From assembly GCA_031280615.1 (NCBI GenBank), contig JAITGO010000017.1:434001-498000 (forward strand): a stretch of 64,000 nt of DNA. Direction: 5' to 3'. The notes beneath the pieces are model-generated. The model did not search any database. It saw nothing but the letters and a program-made list of their open reading frames with translations, and was not told the DNA's origin. Each line of letters starts with the position of its first letter. Position 1 is the stretch's first letter. This stretch comes from Desulfobulbus sp. (GTDB lineage Bacteria > Desulfobacterota > Desulfobulbia > Desulfobulbales > Desulfobulbaceae). Positions 1-8,282 of this stretch are shown piece by piece. The translations under genes were made by a program, and so were the position numbers.

Positions 1-315
1 GTGTTGGATGCCATGCTGCCGTTCCTTTTCCACGAGTTGCTGCCTGGCCTCCTCCTCGGAGATACCAAGGGTTCGCGCCAGTTCGGCCAGGTCGTAGCAG
101 GGGCTGCCATCGGAGGTGAAGCGTCGCGGCCTGAGTTCGGGAAATTGGACCTTGGTGGCGTGGGCACTGGCCTGATGCAGCAGGGCGCGGATTTCCGGCG
201 GTCCGTGCAGCAACAGCCACTCGACCGCCGAGGCCCAGAGTTCGCTGTCCACGGTTGGGTGCTGCATGACGTGCATGGCCGATTCCACGGTCCATTGCTG
301 TTCAAAGGGAATCAT
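1..315 (-). CDS. hypothetical protein, C-terminus off the left edge
   Basis: Reading leftwards from the ATG at 315 there are 105 open codons with no stop before the window edge. The start is preceded by AAGGAG at suitable spacing. The visible protein begins MIPFEQQWTVESAMHVMQH and is soluble, with no signal peptide. Its second half (YDLAELARTLGISEEEARQQ) looks like a helix-turn-helix or small helical bundle. It is divergent from the SPFH gene on the other side of a 163-bp gap. I do not recognise the family, and no function is assigned. Confidence 0.6.
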   Translation of the reverse strand, partial: MIPFEQQWTVESAMHVMQHPTVDSELWASAVEWLLLHGPPEIRALLHQASAHATKVQFPELRPRRFTSDGSPCYDLAELARTLGISEEEARQQLVEKERQHGIQH

Positions 316-478
316 GACTGCATCTCCTTGGCCTGAGAACCGGGGTAAACGGGAGTGTCTGCCGCAAAATCCGGGCGGCAGCCGTCTGCATCCGGGGCAC
401 ATTTTTCCTTTGGGTTCATTTTCGCTGCCACTATACTACTCCCAGTGATTGCGACAATCTTTTCAGGAGAAGAAGTTT

Positions 479-1600
479 ATGGGCGCCAATAACGTCATTT
501 TGCTGGAAGCACTGGAATGGTTCGACGAGAGCGGTCAGGAGCTGCTGCACCGCCTGCCCGAGCAAGGATCGGGAGAAATCAAGTACGGGGCGCAGCTGAC
601 GGTGCGCGAAAGCCAGGCGGCCATCCTGTTTTACAAGGGCAAGGCCTGCGATGCCTACGGGCCGGGCCGCCATACCCTCAAAACCGGCAACATTCCGATT
701 CTGACCAAGCTCCTTTCCGCACCCTGGGGCATGATCAGTCCGCTTCGAGCCGAGGTGTTTTTCGTCAACCTCAAGACCTTCCCCGATCTCAAGTGGGGCA
801 CCAGCGATCCGGTGGCGTTTCGCGACGCCGAGCTCGGGCTGGTTCGCCTTCGCGCCCATGGGGTGTTCAGCATCCGGGTGGCTCAGCCGCTGCTCCTGAT
901 CAATACTTTGGCCGGCACCATGGGCCGGTACACCACCGAGCAGGTCGAGGAATACCTGCGCCAGATGATCGTCTCCCGCTTCAACGATTACCTAGGCGAA
1001 CATCTCACGACCTTGTTCGACCTGCCCGGCCGGTTCGACGATATCGCTGAGGGGCTGGAAAAGAGCTTGGCCCGCGATTTCTCCCGGCTCGGCCTGTCGC
1101 TTGCCGCCTTGTACGTGACCTCGATCACGCCGCCGGCCGAGGTGCAGCAGGCCATTGACGACCGTTCGCGGATGAGCGTGATCAAGGATATGGACAAATT
1201 TGTCCGGATGAAGGCGGCCATGGCCATGGAAAAGGCGGCGTCCGCCGGTGGTGAGGCCGGAGCCGGATTGGGGTTGGGGTTGGGCATGATGATGCCGGCC
1301 ATGTTCGCCGGCCTCCAGGCGAATACCGAGCGAAAGGGGGCGGTTCGGGAAGTGACCTGCGAGGAATGCGACAACGCGATTCCAGCCGCTGCCCGCTTTT
1401 GTCCTTTTTGCGGCCATCAGCAAATCCTCAACCAACAATGTACCAACTGCGGCCACAACCTGATGCCCGGTGCCAAATTTTGCCCGCTTTGCGGCCATTC
1501 GGTGGACGAGCGGGCACGCGAGCAATCCTGCCCCCATTGCCGTGCCGACAACCTGCCGGGTTCCTTGTTCTGCAACCGCTGCGGCGAACGGCTCGGATAG
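479..1600 (+). CDS. SPFH/band-7 domain protein with C-terminal triple zinc ribbon
   Basis: A 373-residue protein. Residues 1 to about 220 form an SPFH (stomatin/prohibitin-like) domain of the bacterial virion-core/YdjI type, opening MGANNVILLEALEWFD. A flexible Gly/Met stretch (about 260-275) follows. From residue 292 to the end there are three zinc-ribbon modules built from CxxC pairs (CEEC/CPFC, CTNC/CPLC, CPHC/CNRC). Family members usually act as membrane-associated scaffolds; the zinc ribbons suggest protein or nucleic-acid contacts. The ATG at 479 is chosen over an upstream TTG at 449 because AGGAG lies just before it. It is the first gene of a four-gene plus-strand cluster, and its neighbour also carries zinc ribbons, so the two probably act together. 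The cellular role is unknown. Confidence 0.85.
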   Translation: MGANNVILLEALEWFDESGQELLHRLPEQGSGEIKYGAQLTVRESQAAILFYKGKACDAYGPGRHTLKTGNIPILTKLLSAPWGMISPLRAEVFFVNLKTFPDLKWGTSDPVAFRDAELGLVRLRAHGVFSIRVAQPLLLINTLAGTMGRYTTEQVEEYLRQMIVSRFNDYLGEHLTTLFDLPGRFDDIAEGLEKSLARDFSRLGLSLAALYVTSITPPAEVQQAIDDRSRMSVIKDMDKFVRMKAAMAMEKAASAGGEAGAGLGLGLGMMMPAMFAGLQANTERKGAVREVTCEECDNAIPAAARFCPFCGHQQILNQQCTNCGHNLMPGAKFCPLCGHSVDERAREQSCPHCRADNLPGSLFCNRCGERLG

Positions 1601-1642
1601 CAACCCGGCCGGTTCGGAAACCTCGAGCGCGGGCGGACGGCA

Positions 1643-2881
1643 ATGACCATTCGGATCGAACAGAGCTGTCCCCAGTGTGGGGCTGGGGTCGACTTCGTCG
1701 AAACCGACCACATCCTGGCCTGCAGCTATTGCGGCATCAGGAGCCTGCTCCAATGCGGCGGCCCGTTCCGCTATGTCCTGCCCATGGCCGGCAAGGCCTC
1801 CTCCGCCGGTTTGCTGCTGGCCCCGTATCTCCGGTTCAAGGGCACCATTTATCTGGTATCCTCGGAAACCATCGAACATCGGGTGGTCGACACCTCCCAG
1901 GCGGCCAACCCGTCACCCGGCCTGCCGCCTTCGCTGGGCCTGCGGCCCCAGGCTATGCCCCTGATCCGGGTTGTCCCCGAGGCCGGCAACCTCTTTCTGC
2001 CCCAAACCTTGAAGGCCGGCGCCATTGTCGAAAAAGCGGCGGCGGTCGGCAATCTTGCGCCGCCGTCAGGCGAGACCTTGTATCACCGGGCCTATATCGG
2101 CGAGCATCTCAGCTATATCTATCTGCCACTGGTGATCAGGAACCAGGGAATCTACGACGGTGTGAACGGCAATCGGTTGATCGGGCTTGCCGATACCGGC
2201 GATGGCAGCCTGGACGGCAGACCGTTTGCCGATGGATGGCGGATTCGGTTCGAGGCGACGCTCTGCCCCCAATGCGGTGCCGGTCTGGAAGGTACCGGCG
2301 ACTGCCGGGTGATGACCTGCGCCACGTGTGCCTCTGCTTGGGAGATCGGCCCCACCGGCCTGAGCAGGATAGAGTGGCAGATGCAGCCGGCCAAGGACGG
2401 GGCACCGCTTTTTCTGCCGTTCTGGCAAGTATCCGCCCAAATTCCTGCGCTGCGCATCGCGAGTTTCGCCGATTTTGTCGTCCGCAGCAACCAGCCGTTC
2501 CTGCCTAGGCCGCAGTGGGGAGATAAAGCCATGAGCGTGTGGGTTCCCGCGATTCGGCTGCGGCCGAAAGTCTTTCTCCAGGCCGGCCGTCAGGCCACCT
2601 TGGGGCAATGGCGGCTGGTGCCTGTCCAGGCAAAGGTGCGGCCGAATCAGTTCCCGGTGACCCTGCCTTCCTCCGAGGCCCGCCAGGCGGTCAAGCTGAT
2701 ACTGGCCGCAGCCACTGCCAGCCCGCGCCGGATTTTTCCCCTGCTGCCGCAAGTCCGGCTGACCGAAGTGGCTATCCGATTGGTATATCTGCCCTTTATC
2801 GATCACGGCCACGACTGGGTTCAGCCGGAAACAGGCGTGGCCATCGACAAGAATATCCTTGGCTTCAGCCGGTCGCTCTAG
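1643..2881 (+). CDS. zinc-ribbon protein of unknown function
   Basis: A 412-residue protein starting 42 bp after the SPFH gene. It has an N-terminal zinc ribbon (CPQC at residues 9-12 paired with CSYC about 16 residues later) and a second ribbon near residues 208-232 (CPQC paired with CATC). The region between and after them is predicted soluble with no transmembrane helix or signal peptide. No catalytic motif is recognisable. TFIIB-like zinc-ribbon proteins are often encoded beside SPFH/YdjI-type genes, so a partnership with the upstream gene is inferred. The Shine-Dalgarno sequence is weak, consistent with translation coupled to the upstream gene. Confidence 0.75.
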   Translation: MTIRIEQSCPQCGAGVDFVETDHILACSYCGIRSLLQCGGPFRYVLPMAGKASSAGLLLAPYLRFKGTIYLVSSETIEHRVVDTSQAANPSPGLPPSLGLRPQAMPLIRVVPEAGNLFLPQTLKAGAIVEKAAAVGNLAPPSGETLYHRAYIGEHLSYIYLPLVIRNQGIYDGVNGNRLIGLADTGDGSLDGRPFADGWRIRFEATLCPQCGAGLEGTGDCRVMTCATCASAWEIGPTGLSRIEWQMQPAKDGAPLFLPFWQVSAQIPALRIASFADFVVRSNQPFLPRPQWGDKAMSVWVPAIRLRPKVFLQAGRQATLGQWRLVPVQAKVRPNQFPVTLPSSEARQAVKLILAAATASPRRIFPLLPQVRLTEVAIRLVYLPFIDHGHDWVQPETGVAIDKNILGFSRSL

Positions 2882-2963
2882 TTTTGACAGCCGTCCGGCC
2901 CCGTGGTATAGCTGAAGGCCAGCCACATTGGCGCGCTTTTTCTTTATTGCGGGATCTGGTCAG

Positions 2964-3482
2964 ATGATGAGCGAACACGAACGGTGGATGCGAGTGGCCC
3001 TGGATGAAGCCCGTCAGGCCTTGGCTGCGGGGGAATTCCCGGTGGGATGCGTCATGGTCGCCGGCGGCCGGATTGTGGCCCAGGGGCGGAGGCGCAACAG
3101 CGCCGAGGGGAGCCGGAACGAGATCGACCATGCCGAGGTGGTCACCTTGCGGCAGCTGAGCGCGGATCAGCCGCGCCTGGATCTCGGCACGGTGACGGTC
3201 TATTCGACCTTGGAACCCTGCCTGATGTGCTACGCCACCATGCTGCTTTCCGGCATCCGCACCTTTGTCTGGGCCTATGAAGACGTGATGGGAGGCGGCG
3301 CCAACCTGCCTCTGCATATGCTCAACACCCTGTACGCCCAGATGCGGGTCCACCTGCTCGACCAGGTGTTGCGCGAGGAGAGCTTGCGGCTGTTCCAGCA
3401 ATTTTTCCGCACCGGCACCTATTGGCAAGACAGTCTGCTGGCCCGCTATACCCTGGCCCAGACCACCGAGGTGGTCCCGTGA
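2964..3482 (+). CDS. nucleoside/cytidine-deaminase family protein (TadA-like)
   Basis: A 172-residue zinc-dependent deaminase. The signature is intact: H56-A57-E58, with E58 the proton shuttle, and P85-C86-L-M-C89, so the metal ligands and catalytic Glu are present. The N-terminal MRVALDEARQALAAGEFPVG block is typical of the TadA/guanine-deaminase branch. The C-terminal half (about residues 105-172) diverges from TadA, so a free nucleoside/base or a modified nucleotide is as likely a substrate as tRNA adenosine-34. The start is placed at the ATG-ATG pair at 2964 rather than the TTG at 2928. Its stop overlaps the GTG start of the radical SAM gene (GTGA), so the two are translationally coupled and probably act in one pathway. 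Confidence 0.8.
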   Translation: MMSEHERWMRVALDEARQALAAGEFPVGCVMVAGGRIVAQGRRRNSAEGSRNEIDHAEVVTLRQLSADQPRLDLGTVTVYSTLEPCLMCYATMLLSGIRTFVWAYEDVMGGGANLPLHMLNTLYAQMRVHLLDQVLREESLRLFQQFFRTGTYWQDSLLARYTLAQTTEVVP

Positions 3483-4501
3483 CCGCCCTGCCGACCGCCC
3501 GCACCGTGGGCTTCCAGCCGGGCGAGCGCAACATCTTTTTCCATATCCTCACCGCCTGCAACCTGGCCTGTCGCCATTGCTACATCAATCCCGCCCAACA
3601 CGGCACAGCCACCTTACCGCTGGCCACCGTTTGCCAATGGCTGAAGCTGTTCGCCCGGCCCGAACGGCAAACCAATCTCATCCTTCTGGGCGGCGAACCC
3701 ACCCTGCACCCCGACTTGGCGGCTATCATCAAGGCCGCCAAGTCGATGCGCTATGCGGTGACCGTGGATACCAACGGCTATCTTTTCCATGACCTGCTTG
3801 ACCGGGTCCGCCCTCAGGAGCTGGATTACCTGAGCTTCAGTCTCGACGGGCCGGAGGCCGCAGTCAACGACCCGATTCGGGGGGAAGGGGTATTCGCGGT
3901 TTGCACCGAGAACATCCGCCGGGCGGTGGCCCGCGGCTTCAACACCAGTTTGATCTATACCGTGTCCAGTCTCAATATCGACCAGCTGCACCGCATGCCC
4001 GCCTTGCTGGCCGAGTTGGGGATCCGCCGCTTCTTTATCCAGGTGATCGGCTTGCGCGGCAACCCGGCGGCCAACCGACCGACGGCCGGGGACACCTGGC
4101 AGGTCGCGCCCGAGCAGTGGCTCGCCGTCGTGCCCGAAGTGGCTGCGGCCGCGGCCCACTTGGGCATCCACGTCATCTATCCCAAAGTGTACCTCGAACC
4201 GGAGGAAACCTTCCAATGCGCCGGGGTCGTGGCCGACAATTTTTTTGTTTTTCCCAATGGCCGGGTGTACCGATGCCCCCTGTGCGAAGACTACCCCATC
4301 CACAGCCACCTGATCGAGGACGGTCGGCTCACTTACCGGGAAGGCCTCACCGAGGATCGGTTCTTTCCTCTTCATATTCCCGAGGGCTGCGTCATGAACA
4401 AACTGCTCCAGCCCGACAATATCCAGTACCATCCGGACGGTACCCCGATCCATCGCATTTCTTGCTGCCTGCTCAAGCAGGAAGTCGATCCACTTTCCTG
4501 A
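3479..4501 (+). CDS. radical SAM protein with SPASM-like cysteine-rich C-terminus
   Basis: A 340-residue protein. C27-xxx-C31-xx-C34 (ACNLACRHCYIN) is the canonical [4Fe-4S]/SAM site, followed by the GGEPTLHPDL motif and a partial TIM barrel. The C-terminal third carries further cysteines (FQC, YRCPLC, EGC, ISCC) that may hold auxiliary iron-sulfur clusters, as in SPASM or twitch proteins. The product is not identifiable. The GTG start overlaps the deaminase stop by 3 nt and removes an implausible upstream extension. It is the last gene of the cluster begun by the SPFH gene. Coupling with a deaminase suggests modification of a nucleobase-derived substrate, but this is inference only. Confidence 0.85.
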   Translation: MTALPTARTVGFQPGERNIFFHILTACNLACRHCYINPAQHGTATLPLATVCQWLKLFARPERQTNLILLGGEPTLHPDLAAIIKAAKSMRYAVTVDTNGYLFHDLLDRVRPQELDYLSFSLDGPEAAVNDPIRGEGVFAVCTENIRRAVARGFNTSLIYTVSSLNIDQLHRMPALLAELGIRRFFIQVIGLRGNPAANRPTAGDTWQVAPEQWLAVVPEVAAAAAHLGIHVIYPKVYLEPEETFQCAGVVADNFFVFPNGRVYRCPLCEDYPIHSHLIEDGRLTYREGLTEDRFFPLHIPEGCVMNKLLQPDNIQYHPDGTPIHRISCCLLKQEVDPLS

Positions 4502-4538
4502 AACCGCTCAACCGGTTTTAGGGTTCATCTTCAGCCAC

Positions 4539-4567
4539 AAAAAAGGGAGGGTCCAAAGGACCCTCCC
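4539..4567 (-). terminator. intrinsic terminator for the minus-strand kinase gene
   Basis: A perfect 10-bp stem (4545-4554 with 4558-4567, loop AAA). On the minus strand it is followed directly by six T residues (complement of 4539-4544). On the plus strand no U-tract follows, so it serves the hybrid kinase transcript arriving from the right. It lies about 125 nt after that gene's stop. Confidence 0.75.
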
Positions 4568-4693
4568 CGGTGTCTCGGTGGCTGGCCTCGCTCAAGTTTT
4601 GAATCTTGGTCACCATGCCATTATACTGTGCTCACCGTAATAGACGCGGGGGTAATATGCCTATCTCAGTGATATTTATGATGGTATTGCATT

Positions 4694-6442
4694 TCATGGC
4701 TTCAGATATTTCGACAGCATTTTCATGACTTCATCCAACATTATGGGTTTTCCTAAATGGTTGTTCATGCCCGATTCTACGCACTTTTCTATGTCTTCTT
4801 TGAAGACATTGGCAGTCATGGCTATAATAGGTATTGATTCGGCTCGAGGAGTATTGATTGATCTGATCATTTTGGTGGCTTGTAATCCATCGATATCAGG
4901 CATTTGTATGTCCATGAGAATTAAATCGTATCGATTTGGATTTGATGTAAATGCTTCAACTGCTTCTTTGCCATTTTTTGCAATATCTATAGTAATATTT
5001 GTTTGTGCAAGTAATGTTGTTGCTATTTCAAGGTTTAGGTCAACATCGTCAACAAGTAATATAGTTTTTCCTAAAAAGCATCCGCAGTATTCATTTGTAT
5101 TGATTGTTTCATTGGCAGTGTATTGTGCAATATTTTTTATTGAGTCAATGTTTTCTGGAATGCCAAGGTTTGCTGTAAAGAAAAAACTTGTTCCTTTCCC
5201 TGGCTTTGATTCCACCCATATCTCGCCGCCCATCAATTCCAATATCCGTTTTGAAATGGCTAATCCCAAGCCAGTCCCGCCATATTTTCGAGTTGTCCCT
5301 GCATCTGCTTGTTGAAAAATATTGAATAATTTACCCTGTTCCTGTTCGGACATCCCTATTCCTGAATCTTGTACATACATTTTGATGATGCATGCATTGT
5401 TTTTCATGCTCAGGAGTTCAGCATTAAAAATGATATTTCCTTTTTCTGGGGTAAATTTTGTTGAATTTGATAAAATATTGGTGATTACCTGGGCTAAGCG
5501 TTGATCATCACCAAATAATACGCCGGGGATTTTATCGTCGATCTCAATGGAAAAATGCTGTCGTTTCTCTTGTATTTTCGAACTGATAACACTCGTTACC
5601 CTGTCAATCATTTGGGAAAAATTAAAGACTATAAACGATAGCTCCATTTTTCCGGATTCAATTTTTGATATATCTAAAATATCGTTTATAACACCGAGCA
5701 GGTGTGATGAAGCAATTCCAATTTTTTTAAAGGCGTAATCTTTGCGGTCCGAATTTTTTTCATTTTTTCCTATGGCTGTCATCCCAATGATTGCATTCAT
5801 TGGGGTGCGGATCTCATGGCTCATGTTGGAAAGGAAGGTGCTCTTTGCCTGACTGGCTGCTAAAGCTTCCTCGCGCGACTGTTTGAGGTCGGTTACATCG
5901 TGAAACAGCAACATGATGCCGTTGTTGTGCTGCTGTTCATCTTTCATCGGGACCAGCAAACCTGCAAACTCTTCCGTTGCGGCGTCTTGGTTGAAGTGGA
6001 ATGTCACGTCAATGGAAAGTGCGGCGTTGGTTTGCATGACATTGCGGCTTTGCGCCAACAATTCTTCACAAGAGATGCCATCCAGAAAAGGAGAGAAAAC
6101 TTCTGCCAAAGTATGCCCCAGAACATCTGCCGCAGTTTTATATCTTGCTTTGGCAATGAAATATTCTGTACAAAATTCAACTCGCCCTGTTTGTCCCAGG
6201 AAGAGGATAATGTTGGGAGAATTGGCAAGCAACAGTGCTAAATATCGTTCTCTTTCCCGTTGGATAAAAGTGCTGGCTTTTTGTTGATTTAAAATCGTGA
6301 CACTTGCAATTTTTTCTTGAGCGATGGCATGTTGTAAGTGAATAATTTCACGATGAAGCTTTCGGTTTTCACGCTCAAGCTCTGCCAATCTGGATTTCGT
6401 GTCAACCGTTCCCCCATGTTTGTCAGAATCCGTTTCTTCCAA
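4694..6442 (-). CDS. hybrid sensor histidine kinase (PAS-HisKA-HATPase-REC)
   Basis: 582 residues, with no membrane segment. Order: N-terminal coiled coil (about 15-60), PAS domain (about 65-185), dimerisation/phosphoacceptor helix with [13 protein letters not shown], HATPase with N and G boxes ([12 protein letters not shown]), and a C-terminal receiver (about 455-580: LLVDDVDLN, phosphoacceptor Asp in [13 protein letters not shown], Lys in LGKPI). There is no Hpt domain, so the phosphorelay partner is elsewhere. The TTG start is supported by AAGGTG 5 nt upstream. It follows the FIST gene by 28 bp, so the FIST protein is the likely input partner. Base composition is clearly AT-rich compared with all GC-rich neighbours, which suggests acquisition. 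Confidence 0.92.
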   Translation of the reverse strand: MEETDSDKHGGTVDTKSRLAELERENRKLHREIIHLQHAIAQEKIASVTILNQQKASTFIQRERERYLALLLANSPNIILFLGQTGRVEFCTEYFIAKARYKTAADVLGHTLAEVFSPFLDGISCEELLAQSRNVMQTNAALSIDVTFHFNQDAATEEFAGLLVPMKDEQQHNNGIMLLFHDVTDLKQSREEALAASQAKSTFLSNMSHEIRTPMNAIIGMTAIGKNEKNSDRKDYAFKKIGIASSHLLGVINDILDISKIESGKMELSFIVFNFSQMIDRVTSVISSKIQEKRQHFSIEIDDKIPGVLFGDDQRLAQVITNILSNSTKFTPEKGNIIFNAELLSMKNNACIIKMYVQDSGIGMSEQEQGKLFNIFQQADAGTTRKYGGTGLGLAISKRILELMGGEIWVESKPGKGTSFFFTANLGIPENIDSIKNIAQYTANETINTNEYCGCFLGKTILLVDDVDLNLEIATTLLAQTNITIDIAKNGKEAVEAFTSNPNRYDLILMDIQMPDIDGLQATKMIRSINTPRAESIPIIAMTANVFKEDIEKCVESGMNNHLGKPIMLDEVMKMLSKYLKP

Positions 6443-6470
6443 TCAATCACCTTCTTGCAAAAGAATCGTA

Positions 6471-7625
6471 TTATAAAAGGCAAGCGCAAAATGTATAATT
6501 ATGGAAGCGATTGCGAAATTTCCCGTCCGGTCCGGGCATGGGGCAAATTTCACCGCCCGAATATCCCATCATAAAAGGTTTTCCGCTGGCTGCTAGTTTT
6601 TCTTTTATCAGTCGCAGTTCTTTTTCTTGGTCGGGAGCAAGCATGATGTAACGTGTGACACAGGGTAGGAGCAGGGTTGCTTGCCGATTTTTGCAATCCA
6701 ATATCTGCTTCAATCCATTTTCGGACGATTCGGTGATGCCTTGCGCATCAATGCTGCCCACGGCAACCGAGGTGCCAATGGGCATTTTTCCTCCAGTTAA
6801 AAGCGATCCATCCTCGAACATTGTGTAGAATCCAAGCGCTACAGGAATATCTGCACCGTCATAATATACCATCATCGGTGTTGTCGTAATATTTTCTTTG
6901 TTGATTGTCAAACCAACGTTGGCCAAATATTTCAACACAGGCAAATCATTTATTTCGTGCAAAACAGCTCCGTTGCTTTTGGTAATAATTGCACGTTTAT
7001 TTGCAATATTGCATTCTGGAATAGAGGAAACAATAAATTTTGGCTCAATAGGGCCATTCAAGAACATCATGGCAACGCCTGAGGATAGATTATTGCCGTT
7101 GCAAATTGTCTGTACTGTTTCGTAATTGAAATCAATGTTATTTGTGATTGATCCCCACATCGGTATGCCATGACAGGCTGCATCCATGGATGCCACTACT
7201 TCATAGCCGGATACTTCCCGGATATAGGGCATGAAGGTAAAGATCATAGATGGATCACTTGTTACTCTACTTCTAATTTTATTGTATAATTGATGAACTT
7301 CATCGTTGTAATTGTTTTCGTCAATTCCATTGGTCATTCCTGCTTCGAATACGACTTCATCGCTGGTTAATACGGTAAGATTTAATTCAAAAAGGCTGTA
7401 TCCATGTTCGTCTGCGGTAGCCATTGATGTCATGCCGATAATATGGAAAGGAAGTTCTTTGCAAAGAGCTGCAACGACTCCGCTGGAAACAAAATCGATG
7501 TGGCAGAATATCAATCCACCTGAATTTTTTTTCAACGATGAAAAATCAATTTGGCTTTTGATCTCACTGATAGCCTCGTTAATTTCATCAATCTCCGAAG
7601 TACGAGCAGTATACATTGTAATCAT
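6471..7625 (-). CDS. FIST domain sensory protein
   Basis: 384 residues, cytosolic. It carries an N-terminal FIST domain (residues about 30-220) and a FIST_C domain ending in the characteristic GYSGGEICP segment near the C-terminus. FIST proteins are predicted small-ligand sensors that work with kinases or chemoreceptors (Borziak and Zhulin family). The start at 7625 (MITMYTARTSEI) is chosen because GGGAAGGA lies 7 nt before it; the upstream in-frame extension would be a poor, low-complexity leader. It is the first gene of an operon with the hybrid kinase. Like that gene it is AT-rich and uses AT-ending codons, unlike the flanking DNA. Confidence 0.88.
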   Translation of the reverse strand: MITMYTARTSEIDEINEAISEIKSQIDFSSLKKNSGGLIFCHIDFVSSGVVAALCKELPFHIIGMTSMATADEHGYSLFELNLTVLTSDEVVFEAGMTNGIDENNYNDEVHQLYNKIRSRVTSDPSMIFTFMPYIREVSGYEVVASMDAACHGIPMWGSITNNIDFNYETVQTICNGNNLSSGVAMMFLNGPIEPKFIVSSIPECNIANKRAIITKSNGAVLHEINDLPVLKYLANVGLTINKENITTTPMMVYYDGADIPVALGFYTMFEDGSLLTGGKMPIGTSVAVGSIDAQGITESSENGLKQILDCKNRQATLLLPCVTRYIMLAPDQEKELRLIKEKLAASGKPFMMGYSGGEICPMPGPDGKFRNRFHNYTFCACLL

Positions 7626-7702
7626 CGTCAATCCTTCCCTGTGATATGGTGAAACGAATTGCTCTATGCTGCATGAGATACATCTTCGTAAAAAAAACAT
7701 AG

Positions 7703-7731
7703 ATAATAGTATTATGTTACGAAAAATACAA
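7703..7731 (-). promoter_or_regulatory. sigma70-type promoter for the FIST-kinase operon
   Basis: On the minus strand TTGTAT (7731-7726), a 17-nt spacer and TATTAT (7708-7703), the -10 matching 5 of 6 consensus positions. The predicted transcript starts near 7696 and leaves a leader of about 70 nt before the ATG at 7625. Confidence 0.45.
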
Positions 7732-7772
7732 GAGTTGGTATGCATGCTCCACTACCAGTCTGTCCCCATCGC

Positions 7773-7805
7773 ACAGCAATGTTGGCATTGCTGTCTAGTT
7801 TTTCT
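7773..7805 (+). terminator. stem-loop resembling an intrinsic terminator, no gene assigned
   Basis: ACAGCAATG (7773-7781) pairs perfectly with CATTGCTGT (7786-7794) around a TTGG loop, followed after CTAG by a run of T. No plus-strand gene ends here, so it may be a leftover of a lost gene or of the adjacent mobile element. Confidence 0.35.
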
Positions 7806-7886
7806 GTAATCGAATTTGCGTAGGTATACCCAGTAGGATAGTCGGTCGATTGAAACAGTTGATCGTTTGAGGTCAGTCCGCAGTTA

Positions 7887-8073
7887 TGGACACCATAAGC
7901 ATATCAGATGACTCTGTTGGGGACGAATTTCTTCCAAAAAGCAAGCGGTGAGAGATTTCACAGAGTGGCGTGCCTTCTTTGACGATTATAAAAAACTTCT
8001 ATATACTCGCCGATTTCTGTGACTGCCTCTTGCCATGCACGAAATCTTCGATGATGAACCAGATTGGTGTCCA
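7887..8073 (-). mobile_element. internally deleted IS3-family element remnant
   Basis: The 9-mer TGGACACCA at 7887-7895 and its exact inverted complement TGGTGTCCA at 8065-8073 bracket the end of an IS3-type transposase gene. TG...CA ends and a TGGACACC-like terminal repeat fit the family. Only about 190 bp remain, so most of the element, including the DDE core, is gone. No convincing target-site duplication is visible. Whether the 9-mers are true IS ends is inferred. Confidence 0.6.
7904..8062 (-). pseudogene. IS3-family transposase OrfB, C-terminal fragment
   Basis: Reading the minus strand from about 8062, one frame gives NLVHHRRFRAWQEA, then the diagnostic EYIEVFYNRQRRH, then ATL, a TGA, and NLSPLAFWKKFV. 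This is the conserved C-terminus of IS3-family integrase-type transposases (EYIEVFYNRQRRH..LG.LSP..F). The internal TGA sits where Gly is expected, one base from GGA. Everything upstream of VHH is missing. It is non-functional, and it marks past mobile DNA at the border of the AT-rich kinase block. Confidence 0.8.
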
Positions 8074-8282
8074 CTTTTATCAGCCTGCCTCAATAGCGCT
8101 TGTCGGCAATTTTTTGCCCGGCAGCAGCGGCAATCTGATCCCGGCAGGCATTCCCCGGTCGAGCCTTCGGGAGGGATTCGGAAATTGTTTTTCCGGCATG
8201 ATCGCTTATTGTACTCTTACGCCAACGCCAACGCCGCGCCGGCAACGACGATCCGGTGCGAACATTTCCGAGGTCACGCGCC

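Larger units (their letters stand above)
7626..8282. other. 657-bp intergenic region with promoter, hairpin and IS remnant
   Basis: No intact gene. From left to right it holds the FIST promoter (7703-7731), a 9-bp-stem hairpin at 7773-7794 with TTGG loop and a downstream T-run, a decayed IS3-family element (7887-8073), and the leader of the lipoprotein hydrolase gene. It is also where the AT-rich composition returns to GC-rich. Confidence 0.7.

Noticed and set aside
316..478. Hairpin CTGCCGC/GCGGCAG at 359-381 as a terminator
   Set aside because: No T-run on either side and it lies between divergent starts, so termination makes no sense here.
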